Below the pieces are notes generated by a model, which was not told the origin of the DNA, made no database searches, and saw only the letters and a list, made by a program, of their open reading frames with translations. Below are positions 16,409 to 25,705 of a stretch of 32,005 nucleotides of DNA, piece by piece (the stretch's first letter is position 1; each line of letters starts with the position of its first letter). Source of the DNA: Candidatus Omnitrophota bacterium (GTDB lineage: Bacteria > Omnitrophota > Gorgyraeia > Zapsychrales > Fredricksoniimonadaceae). Location of the stretch: NCBI GenBank assembly GCA_903836515.1, contig CAILQW010000009.1, positions 1 through 32,005 of the forward strand. Direction: 5' to 3'. Made by a program: the position numbers and the translations under genes.

Positions 16409-17480
16409 TTTCTTTCAGGATGGCGTTGATGTCAGCCTTGACCACGACCGGCTGTTGGACGCACTTCATGGCATTCGAAGGGTCCTTGAGCCCGTGCCCG
16501 GTCAAGGTGCAGACGACCGTCCCCCCCTGGGAATTTTTGAAATAACCCGCATGCGCGAGTTTGAGTATCCCTGCCACAGAGGCGGCTGATGCCGGCTCGC
16601 AAAATACGCCGTCACTTCCCGCCAACAGCTGATAAGCGGCCATGATCTCTTCGTCCGTCACCATGTCAATGAGCCCGCCCGATGCATCACGTGCCGCGAC
16701 AGCCGATGCCCAGCTGGCAGGGTTGCCGATCTTGATGGCGGTTGCCAGCGTTTCAGGGTGTTCAATGATCCTGTTGTGCACAATGGGAGCTGACCCGGCG
16801 GCCTGGAACCCGAGCATTTTGGGAAGCCGTAGGGCTTTGCCCCCGTTTTTATATTCGTTGTAGCCTTTCCAGTAGGCGGTGATATTGCCCGCGTTCCCTA
16901 CAGGGATAGCGTGGAACATGGGCGCATCACCCAGATCATCAACGATCTCGAAGGCCGCGGTCTTCTGGCCTTCAATACGGAAAGGATTGATGGAGTTGAC
17001 CAGTTCAATGGGATGTTTGGCGGTAACGTCCCTGACAAGGTTGAGCGCATCGTCGAAATTACCCTGGATAGCGATCACCTGGGCCTGATGGATCATGGCC
17101 TGGGCCAGTTTGCCAAGGGCGATATTGCCGTCAGGAATAAGGACACAGCAACGCATGCCCGCGCGCGCCGCATAAGCGGCCGCAGAAGCCGACGTATTGC
17201 CTGTTGAAGCACACATGACAACCTTGGCGCCTTTTTCAGCCGCCTTGGATATAGCCATGGTCATGCCGCGGTCCTTAAATGAACCCGTCGGGTTAAGGCC
17301 TTCATATTTCAGATAAACACGCAGGCCGGTCTTTTCGGAAAGGCGCACAGAATGGATGAGCGGGGTATTGCCTTCGCACAACGAAATCACAGGCGTCTTG
17401 GCGGAAACGGGAAGATACGCACGGTAACGGTGGATAAGCCCCTGGTATAACCGGCCTGATTGACTGCTATCCGCCATCAT
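16398..17480 (-). CDS. thrC: Threonine synthase
   Basis: The 360-residue PLP enzyme converts O-phosphohomoserine to threonine. GNTPLI (37-42), the PLP lysine Lys69 in GSFKDRGM, the [15 protein letters not shown] loop and the later [15 protein letters not shown] phosphate-binding loop are all conserved. Length and order match the short (fold II, about 350-residue) threonine synthases. One base separates it from hom upstream and it overlaps coaB downstream, so it is part of the same transcript. The need for phosphohomoserine supports a kinase role for the ApgM-family gene nearby. Confidence 0.94.
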   Translation of the reverse strand: MMADSSQSGRLYQGLIHRYRAYLPVSAKTPVISLCEGNTPLIHSVRLSEKTGLRVYLKYEGLNPTGSFKDRGMTMAISKAAEKGAKVVMCASTGNTSASAAAYAARAGMRCCVLIPDGNIALGKLAQAMIHQAQVIAIQGNFDDALNLVRDVTAKHPIELVNSINPFRIEGQKTAAFEIVDDLGDAPMFHAIPVGNAGNITAYWKGYNEYKNGGKALRLPKMLGFQAAGSAPIVHNRIIEHPETLATAIKIGNPASWASAVAARDASGGLIDMVTDEEIMAAYQLLAGSDGVFCEPASAASVAGILKLAHAGYFKNSQGGTVVCTLTGHGLKDPSNAMKCVQQPVVVKADINAILKEIGL

Positions 17481-17481
17481 A

Positions 17482-18777
17482 TTATAACGGCTCCATGCGA
17501 ATAGCCACGGGTTTGGCCTTCACATCGGGAAGTTTTCCGATCTTGTCGAGCGCCTTGCGGACATCCGATTCCAGGGCGGTATGGGTCAACATGACCAGCG
17601 GCACCGCCGCCCCGCGGCTGACTGTTTTCTGAGTCAACGACGCGATGCTGATGCCGTGCTGGCCAAAGATACCGGTGATCTTCGAGAGAACACCAGGACG
17701 GTCAATGACCATAAGGCGGATATAAAATTCGGTCTGGACCTTGTCCATGGAGAGCAGTTTGAGCGTTGTTGTTTCCCGGGGATCATCGCCGATCCAGGTG
17801 CGGTCGGTAGCGGCGTTGTGAATGCCAAGGTTGATGAGATCGCTGAAAACACCTGAAGCAGCCGCCATCTGCCCGGCACCCTGCCCGACCAAAAGGACAT
17901 CGCCCAGAGGGTCAGCTTCAAGCAGCACCGCGTTATTGACGCCATTAACCGACGCCAGGGAATGTTTTCTGGAAATGAGAGTCGGATGCACACGCGCCTC
18001 GATCCCATCCTCTTTTTTCTTGGCAATAGCCAGCAGTTTGATCGTCAGGCCCATTTCGCGGGCGTAGTTGAGATCCTCGGGAGCGACATGGGTGATGCCC
18101 TCGGTATGAATATCCGTGACTTTCACGAATTTGCCCATGGCCAGCATGACCAAAACCGCAAGCTTGTGCGCGGAATCCTTGCCATTGATATCAAGCGACG
18201 GGTCAGCCTCCGCATAACCTTTTTCCTGGGCCAGCTTGACCGCCTGGTCAAAGGAGATACCCGCGGACTCCATCTCGCTAAGGATGTAATTGCAGGTCCC
18301 GTTCACAATGCCGTAAAGGCTGTTGTACTGATTGCCTGCCATGCCTTCGGTCAGGGCTTTGATGACAGGAACCCCGGCCAGCACCGCCGTCTCGAAATAG
18401 ATACTGCGCCCGCGCGCATGCGCCAGGCGAAAAAGTTCCTGGCCGAAGCTGGAAATGACAGCCTTGTTGGCCGTCACCACATGCTTGCCGTTCTCCAGCG
18501 CCCCCTTGATGATCTCCAGCGCCGGATGATGGCCGCCAATGAGCTCGACCACCACATTGATTTCGGGGTCGTTGATGAGGACATTGAAATCTTTGGTCGC
18601 GCTGACACCGCCCACAGACTTGAGGAATTTGGTGTCGATCTTCAGGTCGCAGACAGTCTTCAGCCTGAGGTCAACCCCGTATTTCTCGCGGACGAACAAA
18701 CGCCTGGAACTGATGAGTTTGGCAACACCCCTGCCGACGGTACCCAGTCCGACAAGGCCGATGGTGACGGTCTTCAT
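17482..18777 (-). CDS. hom: Homoserine dehydrogenase
   Basis: The 431-residue enzyme reduces aspartate semialdehyde to homoserine. It starts with a Rossmann NAD(P) motif ([11 protein letters not shown], about 7-17), contains the family segment [12 protein letters not shown] and the catalytic region ([37 protein letters not shown]), and ends with an ACT domain (about 350-425, [20 protein letters not shown]), implying feedback by threonine. The start overlaps the pilZ stop by 4 bases (ATGA). thrC follows after 1 base. Length is usual for the ACT-bearing form. Confidence 0.96.
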   Translation of the reverse strand: MKTVTIGLVGLGTVGRGVAKLISSRRLFVREKYGVDLRLKTVCDLKIDTKFLKSVGGVSATKDFNVLINDPEINVVVELIGGHHPALEIIKGALENGKHVVTANKAVISSFGQELFRLAHARGRSIYFETAVLAGVPVIKALTEGMAGNQYNSLYGIVNGTCNYILSEMESAGISFDQAVKLAQEKGYAEADPSLDINGKDSAHKLAVLVMLAMGKFVKVTDIHTEGITHVAPEDLNYAREMGLTIKLLAIAKKKEDGIEARVHPTLISRKHSLASVNGVNNAVLLEADPLGDVLLVGQGAGQMAAASGVFSDLINLGIHNAATDRTWIGDDPRETTTLKLLSMDKVQTEFYIRLMVIDRPGVLSKITGIFGQHGISIASLTQKTVSRGAAVPLVMLTHTALESDVRKALDKIGKLPDVKAKPVAIRMEPL

Positions 18778-19148
18778 CGATAATCAACCTTGTTGAGATT
18801 GTATTTTTCTATTTTCTCGAGGACATCAGACGCTTCATGGGTGATGTTGTAGAATTTGAGGCGGTTTTGATAAATAAGGCCCTTGATCTTCTCATGCGAA
18901 TCAAGGATCTGCCCTTCCAGGCAGATCGTATCCGCAACATAGGGAGTTCGCAGCTCCAGCGCCACAACCGATCCTGGCTCAAAAGCCATGGTCGATGTGA
19001 AACAGATACCCCCCCGGCTGATATTCTCAACCTGGGAAACTTCAAACTTCAGGGAAGGATTGTTCTTCTGACAAAAACGGACAATGTAGTTTTTGCGAAT
19101 ACGGATGAACTGCCGGCGTTCGCTTCCGGATTTCTTGTCAGAAACCAT
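18774..19148 (-). CDS. PilZ-domain protein
   Basis: The 124-residue protein is essentially one PilZ domain, the common bacterial cyclic-di-GMP receptor. The RxxxR motif is present as RRQFIRIR (about 11-18) and the second ligand motif as NISRGG (about 43-48; D/N-x-S-x-x-G), so ligand binding looks possible. There is no second domain, so the output must come through a partner. GGGGGG precedes the ATG. It is the first gene of the hom-thrC block and its stop overlaps the hom start, an odd partnership; it may simply share the promoter. Confidence 0.87.
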   Translation of the reverse strand: MVSDKKSGSERRQFIRIRKNYIVRFCQKNNPSLKFEVSQVENISRGGICFTSTMAFEPGSVVALELRTPYVADTICLEGQILDSHEKIKGLIYQNRLKFYNITHEASDVLEKIEKYNLNKVDYR

Positions 19149-19175
19149 ATGCTACCCCCCTTGGATCAAATATAA

Positions 19176-19249
19176 TCGGAGCGGTGAGATTTGAACCCAC
19201 GACCTCTTGAACCCCATTCAAGTGCGCTAGCCAGCTGCGCTACGCCCCG
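19176..19249 (-). tRNA. tRNA-Pro (anticodon GGG)
   Basis: Read on the minus strand, a 7-bp acceptor stem (CGGGGCG with CGCTCCG), D arm, anticodon stem CTTGA/TCAAG with loop ATGGGGT, and a T arm with GTGGGTTCAAATCTCAC all form. The anticodon is GGG, decoding CCC and CCU. The discriminator base is A and is followed by ATT, so the CCA end is not encoded and must be added enzymatically. Confidence 0.95.
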
Positions 19250-19282
19250 AGAAAAAACAGGAGAAAAAATCAATAGCGACCT

Positions 19283-19310
19283 ATTATACAGAAAACCGCT
19301 CTCTTGAAAA
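19283..19310 (-). promoter_or_regulatory. Probable promoter of tRNA-Pro
   Basis: On the minus strand a perfect TATAAT (plus 19283-19288) lies 34 bases before the tRNA, preceded by TTTTCA at a 16-base spacing (4 of 6 matches to the -35 consensus). A short stem (CTCTT/AAGAG) overlaps the -35 area and may mark the end of the upstream TPR gene transcript. Confidence 0.45.
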
Positions 19311-19336
19311 GAGAAAATGTCAAATGCTATTGCCGG

Positions 19337-20263
19337 TCAAAGAAACCGCAAATGCACGCGCTCGCTGTAGGGGAAGCCGGACGAGGCATCTTTCCCCAAT
19401 TCTTCAGCCGTATGCAATAGCGCCTGCCCCTCCCTGGCATCCCCCGCAGCGACGAGGATCTGTCCTGCATAACGGTATGCCCATGGATTGCGCGACTTCT
19501 GTTTCAGGCATGCGCCCAGAAGGGGCATAGCCTCGGCGGCATTCCCCAGAGAAAGGCTGGATGCCCCCGCATAAAAATAAAAAGGTTCCTTGTCCCGTAT
19601 CTCAGGCATCGCTATGACCTGCAGGGCGACACTCCGGGCGCCGGCAAAATCTTTCGCGTAATAACGGGCCGCGACGATCAACAGATACACATCTTCCCGG
19701 GCCGAAGCCGCATCTTTTTCAATGTCTATATCAAAATTACCCGACGACATGATCTGCCGGTAAAGCACCGAGGAACGGGCCGCACTGGCGGCCATGGGGG
19801 GCGGTATCTGCACGGCCCGCTCAAGGTAAGCCAGGGCCAGGGACATATCCCCGCGTTCAAAAGCCAGCACCGCCGTATTGTAGCAATTCCAGAAAAGAGG
19901 CGGAAACGCATCGGCGGAAGCGCGCAGGTCAACCGCCGCTTTTCCCGGCTCCCCCTGATAATATTCGGCCACCCCCAGGAACATGCGCGTGGTCCATTCC
20001 TGGGGCATATAACGAAGGACCAGATCAAAGTAACTGCGATAGGGTTTCCAGTCCATGGCCTGCGGCGACACATCCCCCCTGGCCAAGGACACCAGCGCGC
20101 TCATCGACGGCCTGGCATCGTTGAGACGGCGGATCCTCACACGCGAGGCGGCTGCCTTGGCATCGACCAGGAAAGCCAAGGCCACAAATAACCCGATATA
20201 CAGGATGCCCACGCGCGTGAAAAGCCATTTAACGGCAACCATAAACCTGTCTGTACCCATCAA
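19337..20263 (-). CDS. Membrane-anchored TPR-like repeat protein
   Basis: The 308-residue product begins with a short basic segment and one hydrophobic helix (about 16-34, VGILYIGLFVALAFLVDA), then a series of helical hairpins with TPR-like spacing: MFLGVAEYYQGEPGKAAVDL, YNTAVLAFERGDMSLALAYL, AARYYAKDFAGARSVALQVI and a last unit ending with AGDAREGQALL. This suggests a membrane-tethered scaffold facing the outside of the inner membrane. It is the last of four ATGA-linked genes, immediately after the YfhO-like protein, so it probably works with that protein. No catalytic motif is visible. Confidence 0.75.
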   Translation of the reverse strand: MMGTDRFMVAVKWLFTRVGILYIGLFVALAFLVDAKAAASRVRIRRLNDARPSMSALVSLARGDVSPQAMDWKPYRSYFDLVLRYMPQEWTTRMFLGVAEYYQGEPGKAAVDLRASADAFPPLFWNCYNTAVLAFERGDMSLALAYLERAVQIPPPMAASAARSSVLYRQIMSSGNFDIDIEKDAASAREDVYLLIVAARYYAKDFAGARSVALQVIAMPEIRDKEPFYFYAGASSLSLGNAAEAMPLLGACLKQKSRNPWAYRYAGQILVAAGDAREGQALLHTAEELGKDASSGFPYSERVHLRFL

Positions 20264-22413
20264 GCATCCTCCTGCGCGGCCAGAAGGCCTTCACGCCGCG
20301 CCAGAACGATGATGACGCCAAGGATCACGGCGAACAGGAGCAGGAAAAGGTACCCCGCCGCATAGCGTAATGGCGATGAAAAACGGAAAACAACATCACT
20401 GGATCCCGCGGGCAGCCACACCCCTTTAAACGCATGGTCGGCCCGCAAGACCTTGTCCTCCCGGCCGTTGATATACACATGCCATCCGGAATGATACGCG
20501 TCGTTCCACAGAAGAAACCGCGGACGATCAAGGTGCGCCGATAAGCGCAGGGTGTTGACGTCAAAGGACCTGATTTGAATAGCGGCATGCTCAGGTCCGA
20601 TCGCCTCAGCCCGGGAAGGGCCGCCCGAAAAAGAACGCAAGGCCGTCAACGGCACTTCCTGGCGCGGAAGAAAAGCGATATTAGCCGCCCCCCGCCATGC
20701 GCCCGCCAAACGATCATAGAACCCGGCATCCGGAGCATCATAGGGAACCGTAGCATCAATTAGATAAAGCTTGTGCGCGGTGAAGGCCTCCCTGTCCTGG
20801 GAAGGAACATGTGTAAAAACATCCGCATACCAGCGCGTGGCATAGTACAGACTGCCCTGCATACTCCTGATAAAAGCATCCTTGGCCCCTGCGTTATTGT
20901 CGGGAACAAACGTACGGCTGTAGGAAAACCCCCTGACGACGGCCGGGTTGTAGGCGCCAATATCTCCCTGACGCCATTCGCCGTTGCCCGTCACATAACG
21001 CGCCAGCTGAAAAGGCTGGACCACGATGGCAAGCATCAGCACCAGCAAGAGGATATTCCTGTGGCGACACCCCAGGACAACCGCGCTAAAAAAGATGAGC
21101 GAACAGCCCACCGCGGCCCAGGATGTCACGGCGACCCCTTCACGGGTCAATGCCCAGGCGCCAAAAGCCAGATGCGCGCCGATGACAAGAAAAAGGAGCA
21201 CACTGTTCCCCGTCCCCGCGTACTCTTTAATAAAGGCGCGCACCTGGTCCATCACCAAAATGACCGCCATCGGCAAAACCGCCAGCCAGAAAAAATAGGA
21301 AACCATCCGCATGTAACGGAAGAAAAAAACATGGTCATAAAGGAATTTATACAACGGTGAAGCTTCCGTCAGGGAGATCAGCCCCAGGATGACAATATTG
21401 GCCAGCAGGAAGGCTGTCCGCCGGGTCAGGGGCGTCACCAACGTCACCAGGCAGGCGAGAAAAAAGAAATACGAAATAAAGAATTCACCCCGGATCAGGC
21501 TGGCATGGTCCATGAACGTCCGGTCAAAGTACCCCTGCGCCAGGAGATCCCCTATCACCACGCTTTTCATAGCCACAGCAACAACGGACGATGTATCGGT
21601 GGCCGCATGCCGCCCGGGAAGAACAAACTCGCCTTGCCGGGATTCGTGATAAAAATCCGCCGCAGGCACACAGGCGGTCACCAAAAACAACGCGCACGCA
21701 CACGCCAACCCTTTATGGCGGCTTACAAACAACATGATCCGCGATGAAAAAGACGCGGCCTCTTTGAAAAAGAACAACAGGAACAACATCACAAAGGAAC
21801 CCACGATCGTCAGAAAAAAGAACGGGATATAGGTAGTCAACGCCATGGCCAACGTGAAGAATATCCCCAGGAACTGATGTTTCTTCCCTTCCCTGGCGAA
21901 GGCCAGAAGAAAATAAAAGAACCAGGCCAGCGGAACAAAAAGGATGACGATGTAATTGAAAAACAGCTGGGTCCCCCATCCTGAAAAAAGGAGCAGGAGA
22001 AAGGCACCGGTGGAGGCCAGGCGGTCACGGAACAAGAGGCGGGCGATCAGCCAGAAAGCTGTCAGTGCCAAAAGATAGTAGAAAGCCAGAAAAACAAGGT
22101 AGGCGTGGACTTGCGGAACACCAGCCAGCTTTAGCCCGGCAGCCACCCAGTAAAAAGGGTTGGCCTCGCCGATACGGCGCAGGAAAAAATTATAGGGGGC
22201 GCCATCGCACCATGCCGGGTTCCATAAAGGATAGACTCCCCGGATGATATTGTCAGTGAAGAAGCCGATGTGCTCGTAATACGATACCGCATCAACAACA
22301 AGCGCCCGCTGACCGGAGAGATAGCCCCAGAACGCCGTCACCCACACGAGGAACGGGGCCAGGACAAGAAAGATGTATTCTTTGCGCAGAGGCGTTGACA
22401 AAAAGCGGATCAT
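20260..22413 (-). CDS. YfhO-like multi-pass membrane protein (GT-C-like)
   Basis: The 717-residue protein has roughly a dozen hydrophobic helices spread over residues 10-470, then a soluble region of about 200 residues and a last helix near the C-terminus. The soluble region ends with WNDAYHSGWHVYINGREDKV followed by VWLPAGSSDVVFRFSS, which closely resembles the end of YfhO-family proteins. These share the fold of GT-C glycosyltransferases that use polyprenyl-phosphate sugars, and some members glycosylate envelope polymers. An early loop with Asp (DAVSYYEHIGFFTDN) could hold a catalytic acidic residue. It overlaps gpsA and the TPR gene by 4 bases each. The substrate cannot be predicted. Confidence 0.78.
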   Translation of the reverse strand: MIRFLSTPLRKEYIFLVLAPFLVWVTAFWGYLSGQRALVVDAVSYYEHIGFFTDNIIRGVYPLWNPAWCDGAPYNFFLRRIGEANPFYWVAAGLKLAGVPQVHAYLVFLAFYYLLALTAFWLIARLLFRDRLASTGAFLLLLFSGWGTQLFFNYIVILFVPLAWFFYFLLAFAREGKKHQFLGIFFTLAMALTTYIPFFFLTIVGSFVMLFLLFFFKEAASFSSRIMLFVSRHKGLACACALFLVTACVPAADFYHESRQGEFVLPGRHAATDTSSVVAVAMKSVVIGDLLAQGYFDRTFMDHASLIRGEFFISYFFFLACLVTLVTPLTRRTAFLLANIVILGLISLTEASPLYKFLYDHVFFFRYMRMVSYFFWLAVLPMAVILVMDQVRAFIKEYAGTGNSVLLFLVIGAHLAFGAWALTREGVAVTSWAAVGCSLIFFSAVVLGCRHRNILLLVLMLAIVVQPFQLARYVTGNGEWRQGDIGAYNPAVVRGFSYSRTFVPDNNAGAKDAFIRSMQGSLYYATRWYADVFTHVPSQDREAFTAHKLYLIDATVPYDAPDAGFYDRLAGAWRGAANIAFLPRQEVPLTALRSFSGGPSRAEAIGPEHAAIQIRSFDVNTLRLSAHLDRPRFLLWNDAYHSGWHVYINGREDKVLRADHAFKGVWLPAGSSDVVFRFSSPLRYAAGYLFLLLFAVILGVIIVLARREGLLAAQEDA

Positions 22414-23411
22414 TCGGATCTCAGGGTGCGGCCCATTAACCCGGCCACGGCTTTGCGGGGATCGCGATGGCCGTACACGACCTGATACACAGCTTCCGTG
22501 ATAGGCATATCGATCTTCATTTTCCTGGCCAGATCATGCACGGCCTTGGCCGTGACAACCCCTTCGGCGACCGCATCCATGGAGGCGAGGATATCCTTGA
22601 TCGAACGGCCCTTGCCAAGCTCATGGCCCACAAACCGGTTGCGGCTATTGGGGCTGAAACATGTTGTGGCAAGATCACCCAGGCCGGCCAGACCCGTGAA
22701 TGTCCTGGGGTTGGCGCCAAGGGCTTTGCCCAGGCGGGTCATTTCCACCAGCCCGCGGGTCAAGAGCGCTGCCTTGGTGTTGGTGCCAAAACCAAGCCCA
22801 TCGCAGATGCCGCAAGCCAGGGCAATGACATTCTTGACGCTGCCGCAAATTTCAACACCCAGCACGTCGCGGTTGGTGTACACACGGAACGTCGGGCAAC
22901 TGAAAATTTCCTGCACCTGCCTGGCCAGGCGCGTGTCCAGCGAGGCTGAAACAGCGGTGGTCGGGATCTTTTTGGCCACCTCGATGGCGATGGTCGGCCC
23001 GGACAAAACACCCACCCTGACCTTGCCCAGTTCCTTGGCAATGAGCTGGGTCATGGTGAGAAAGGTACGGGTATCGATCCCCTTGACCACACTGACAAAC
23101 GCCTTGCCCGCATGATCGCATTGACGGATATTCTTGAGTGTCGCCGTAAGATATTGCGAAGGAACGGCCAAAACAATGATATCGCTGGCGCCCAGCGCCT
23201 CATCAAGGGAAGATGTCAGCGCCACTGTTTTGGGTATAGTGATGCCGGGCAGAAATTTTTCGTTCACCCGTGTTCGGCGTACCTGGGCCACATAATCGGG
23301 GAAAGCCCCCCAGAGAGTGACGGGATGTCCCTTTTCTGCCAGAAGAACCGCCAGCGTGGTCCCCCAGCCGCCATCGCCTATTACTGAAATGTGTGAAGAT
23401 TTTGTGGTCAT
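22410..23411 (-). CDS. gpsA: NAD(P)-dependent glycerol-3-phosphate dehydrogenase
   Basis: The 333-residue enzyme makes sn-glycerol-3-phosphate for phospholipid synthesis. The Rossmann motif is SVIGDGGWGTTLAVLLAEKG (from residue 9), followed by VLAVPSQYL, LSGPTIAIEV and GVEICGSVKNVIALACGI with the catalytic Lys, and TGLAGLGDLATTCFSPNSRN. I placed the start at 23411, where ATGA overlaps the glycosyltransferase stop; an upstream start at 23462 would add 17 residues read from within the preceding gene. The neighbourhood (GT2 enzyme, YfhO-like protein) suggests a membrane-lipid or envelope cassette. Confidence 0.94.
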   Translation of the reverse strand: MTTKSSHISVIGDGGWGTTLAVLLAEKGHPVTLWGAFPDYVAQVRRTRVNEKFLPGITIPKTVALTSSLDEALGASDIIVLAVPSQYLTATLKNIRQCDHAGKAFVSVVKGIDTRTFLTMTQLIAKELGKVRVGVLSGPTIAIEVAKKIPTTAVSASLDTRLARQVQEIFSCPTFRVYTNRDVLGVEICGSVKNVIALACGICDGLGFGTNTKAALLTRGLVEMTRLGKALGANPRTFTGLAGLGDLATTCFSPNSRNRFVGHELGKGRSIKDILASMDAVAEGVVTAKAVHDLARKMKIDMPITEAVYQVVYGHRDPRKAVAGLMGRTLRSE

Positions 23412-24112
23412 GGCCGGATAATTTTCTCCCTGAGGATCTCCCAGTAATACGCCGCGCCCCACTTGAGGACCTGGAGCTTGCGCTCCCCGCCCTCGCGCAC
23501 AGGTTCGTCACCCGGGATTTCCGCGATCTTTAATTTACGTTTGGCCGCCCGGATGGACAACAACGGCTCCCAGCTGATATGCGTCCGGAACAGTTTCTCC
23601 TCGAAAGCATAGCTTGCGTCTTTGTCGAGGCCGAGTTCCTGGATAAGACTTTTACGGTAGATGCGGTAGATGACCATGGCGTCCGTGTAGTGCCCGCCGT
23701 GGAAAAAATTGATGCTGCGCGTAAAAAGGCTGTTGCCAAAAGCGGTCACGGCATCGTCATCGTAGCTCTTGGCCCCGGGCGCATAACGGGACACGATCAC
23801 CATGTCGTAACCTTCATGGAATTTGTCAATGCAGGGCTTGAGAAGCTCGGGAATGGAATTGCCGTCGGGGCTGAACGTGAGGATGGCTTCGCCTTTAATA
23901 AAAGGCAGCGCATCCATGTAGGCACCGCGGATGCCCGGACTCTGCTGGATCACGACATCGTAACCCATCTCCCGCGCCACGGCGACAGTATTGTCCCTGG
24001 AATGGCCATCCACGATCAGGATCTGTTCAAACAGGGACCTGTCCACCTTGGGCATGACGGCACGCATGCCGACCTCTTCATTCAATGTGGGGACCAGCAG
24101 GGTGATCTTCAT
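23408..24112 (-). CDS. GT2-family glycosyltransferase (DPM-like)
   Basis: The 234-residue soluble protein has a GT-A fold: MKITLLVPTLNEE at the N-terminus, then ILIVDGHSRDNTVAVAREMG and the region ILTFSPDGNSIPELL, where most family members have an Asp-x-Asp/DADGQ motif but this has SPDGNS. The family transfers sugars from nucleotide donors, often to polyprenyl phosphate. With the YfhO-like membrane protein two genes on, a two-step scheme (charging a lipid carrier, then polymer glycosylation) is possible but inferred. The start lies 23 bases after the tRNA-Gly end, so it is probably co-transcribed with it. Confidence 0.85.
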   Translation of the reverse strand: MKITLLVPTLNEEVGMRAVMPKVDRSLFEQILIVDGHSRDNTVAVAREMGYDVVIQQSPGIRGAYMDALPFIKGEAILTFSPDGNSIPELLKPCIDKFHEGYDMVIVSRYAPGAKSYDDDAVTAFGNSLFTRSINFFHGGHYTDAMVIYRIYRKSLIQELGLDKDASYAFEEKLFRTHISWEPLLSIRAAKRKLKIAEIPGDEPVREGGERKLQVLKWGAAYYWEILREKIIRP

Positions 24113-24135
24113 GAAACTCCCTGAAAATAAATAAA

Positions 24136-24209
<74 letters not shown>

Positions 24210-24234
24210 ATGACAGCGCTTACGATGACACATG

Positions 24235-24263
24235 AATATATATTACAGGCGGGGTGGCGTCAA
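24235..24263 (-). promoter_or_regulatory. Promoter of tRNA-Gly and probably of the GT2-gpsA-yfhO-TPR operon
   Basis: On the minus strand TTGACG (plus 24258-24263), a 17-base spacer and TATATT (plus 24235-24240) make a strong sigma70-like promoter. Predicted initiation near 24228 is about 19 bases before the tRNA. The glycosyltransferase gene follows the tRNA by 23 bases without an obvious terminator. Confidence 0.6.
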
Positions 24264-24285
24264 GGGGGTTGCACACAAATCAAAG

Positions 24286-24990
24286 CTATACCACAGCTCC
24301 GAATAACGCCCCAACCGCCGCTGTCACACCCATGGCCAATGCCCCCCAAAATGTGACACGCACCGCGGCTCTCAGCAAAGGAGCTCCCCCGGCAATAGCC
24401 CCAAAGGCTCCAAGTCCAGCCAGGAAAACAAGTGTCGCTCCAAAAACAACAGGGATCAACCACGCTGCCGGCGCCAGCAGGATGATCAACAGGGGCATGG
24501 CCCCGCCCACAGAAAAAGTCACGGCTGATGCCAATGCCGCCTGGACAGGCCTGGCAATGGAATTCACAGAGATTCCCAGTTCGTCACGCGCATGCGCCCC
24601 CAGGGCATCATGGGCCATGAGTTGCGTGGCGACCTGCCTGGCCAGCAATGAATCAAGCCCCCGTTCCACATAAATTGCCGTCAATTCATCGTGCTCGCTC
24701 ACAGGATCTTCAATGAGTTCCCTGCGTTCGCGCGCCAGATCAGCCTTCTCCGTATCTGCCTGAGAGCTCACCGATACATACTCACCGGCCGCCATGGACA
24801 TCGCCCCGGCCACCAAACCGGCAACACCGGCAATCAGGACAGAACCTCTGGGGGCATGCGATGCCGCAACCCCAACAACCAGGCTCGCCGTTGATAATAT
24901 CCCGTCATTGGCACCCAGAACCGAGGCGCGCAACCAGCCAATGCGGTCGGTACGATGCTGCTCCCTGGGCTGATTGTTGACCACCGGCAT
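24286..24990 (-). CDS. VIT1/CCC1-family metal transporter
   Basis: The 234-residue protein matches the VIT1/CCC1 transporter family (iron or manganese). WLRASVLGANDGILSTASLVVGV at the start is the family signature of helix 1, followed by AGAMSMAAGEYVSVSSQADTEKADL (helix 2 into the cytoplasmic metal-binding region), a helical acidic stretch ERRELIEDPVSEHDEL and three further helices in the C-terminal third. Five membrane helices in total are likely. GGGAGGGGG lies close before the ATG. About 240 bases without a gene lie upstream, so it is probably its own unit; downstream is the tRNA-Gly promoter. Confidence 0.92.
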   Translation of the reverse strand: MPVVNNQPREQHRTDRIGWLRASVLGANDGILSTASLVVGVAASHAPRGSVLIAGVAGLVAGAMSMAAGEYVSVSSQADTEKADLARERRELIEDPVSEHDELTAIYVERGLDSLLARQVATQLMAHDALGAHARDELGISVNSIARPVQAALASAVTFSVGGAMPLLIILLAPAAWLIPVVFGATLVFLAGLGAFGAIAGGAPLLRAAVRVTFWGALAMGVTAAVGALFGAVV

Positions 24991-25032
24991 TACCCCCTCC
25001 CATCATACTAAATAGTAGTAGTTTAATTGGGT

Positions 25033-25051
25033 GAAGGGGACTGTCCCCTTC
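25033..25051. repeat. Palindromic GGGGACTGTCCCC repeat, copy 1
   Basis: GAAGGGGA-CTG-TCCCCTTC is a perfect 8-bp stem with a 3-base loop, extendable outward through AATT with a small bulge. It belongs to the same family as copies near 25.7 and 30.65 kb. It lies in the 24991-25229 gap, in which I see no gene; a weak TCTCT/AGAGA stem near 25165-25185 may end the DUF5666-like gene transcript. Confidence 0.7.
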
Positions 25052-25229
25052 AATTCAACTTCAACCTTCAACCAATTCTATTTGTAATCTTGAAGTTTAT
25101 TCTTGCATAAATAAATCTCTTATAAAAGATTGATATTCAATTTCTTGCGGTAATACTTATTTCTCTAAGCTAAAGAGAGAGGGGAAAAGGAAGATTTTCC
25201 AACGATCCACCATAAGATTTATGAACCTG

Positions 25230-25592
25230 TCATTTTCTTACCCAAAGGTAATACGCCTCTTTTTGCCCGTTCGCTGTCACAATGTACCTGATAGTGACCT
25301 TGTCGCCCGATTTGATATCCTTAAGGCTGAACCTCTTGCCATGCTTCAGGATCTTCGCTTCCCTGGTAATCAAGATCGGGAGTATCTGATAAAAGGCCTT
25401 CGTTTCACCCGAATAGGCTTTTATGGTCAAGATCGACGTGTCATAATTTATAGTTTCGACTTTCCCTGCTACCTCTTCCCAATCTTCCAGGTGATTCATG
25501 TTAACAGCTTCATCCTGGGCGTTGACCCCTGACGTCATCAGCCCCACGAGGCTCAGAATAATCAGACCGATCAGCCACATGACTTTTTTCAT
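25230..25592 (-). CDS. Small exported protein, DUF5666-like beta domain
   Basis: The 120-residue product has a signal peptide (MKKVMWLIGLIILSLVGLMT, cleavage probably after VNA) and a mature domain of short strands: VAGKVETINYDTSILTIKAY, then KILKHGKRFSLKDIKSGDKV and TIRYIV. The G-x-V/I-xx-I-D-xx-xx-LTI pattern with SGDKVxVxY resembles DUF5666 or OB-like domains of exported proteins. Its role is unknown. I placed the start at 25592 because AAAGGAGGGGG precedes it; an upstream ATG at 25655 would bury the signal peptide. The gene stands alone between repeat-rich gaps. Confidence 0.72.
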   Translation of the reverse strand: MKKVMWLIGLIILSLVGLMTSGVNAQDEAVNMNHLEDWEEVAGKVETINYDTSILTIKAYSGETKAFYQILPILITREAKILKHGKRFSLKDIKSGDKVTIRYIVTANGQKEAYYLWVRK

Positions 25593-25705
25593 ACTCCCCC
25601 TCCTTTCATTTAATAAAAGGCGGAAAATATTAAAAATATTATAAAACCTATACATATTGTAAGAATAAAGGGCACGCCGGCAATTGTACCTTAGTATTAC
25701 AGGAA

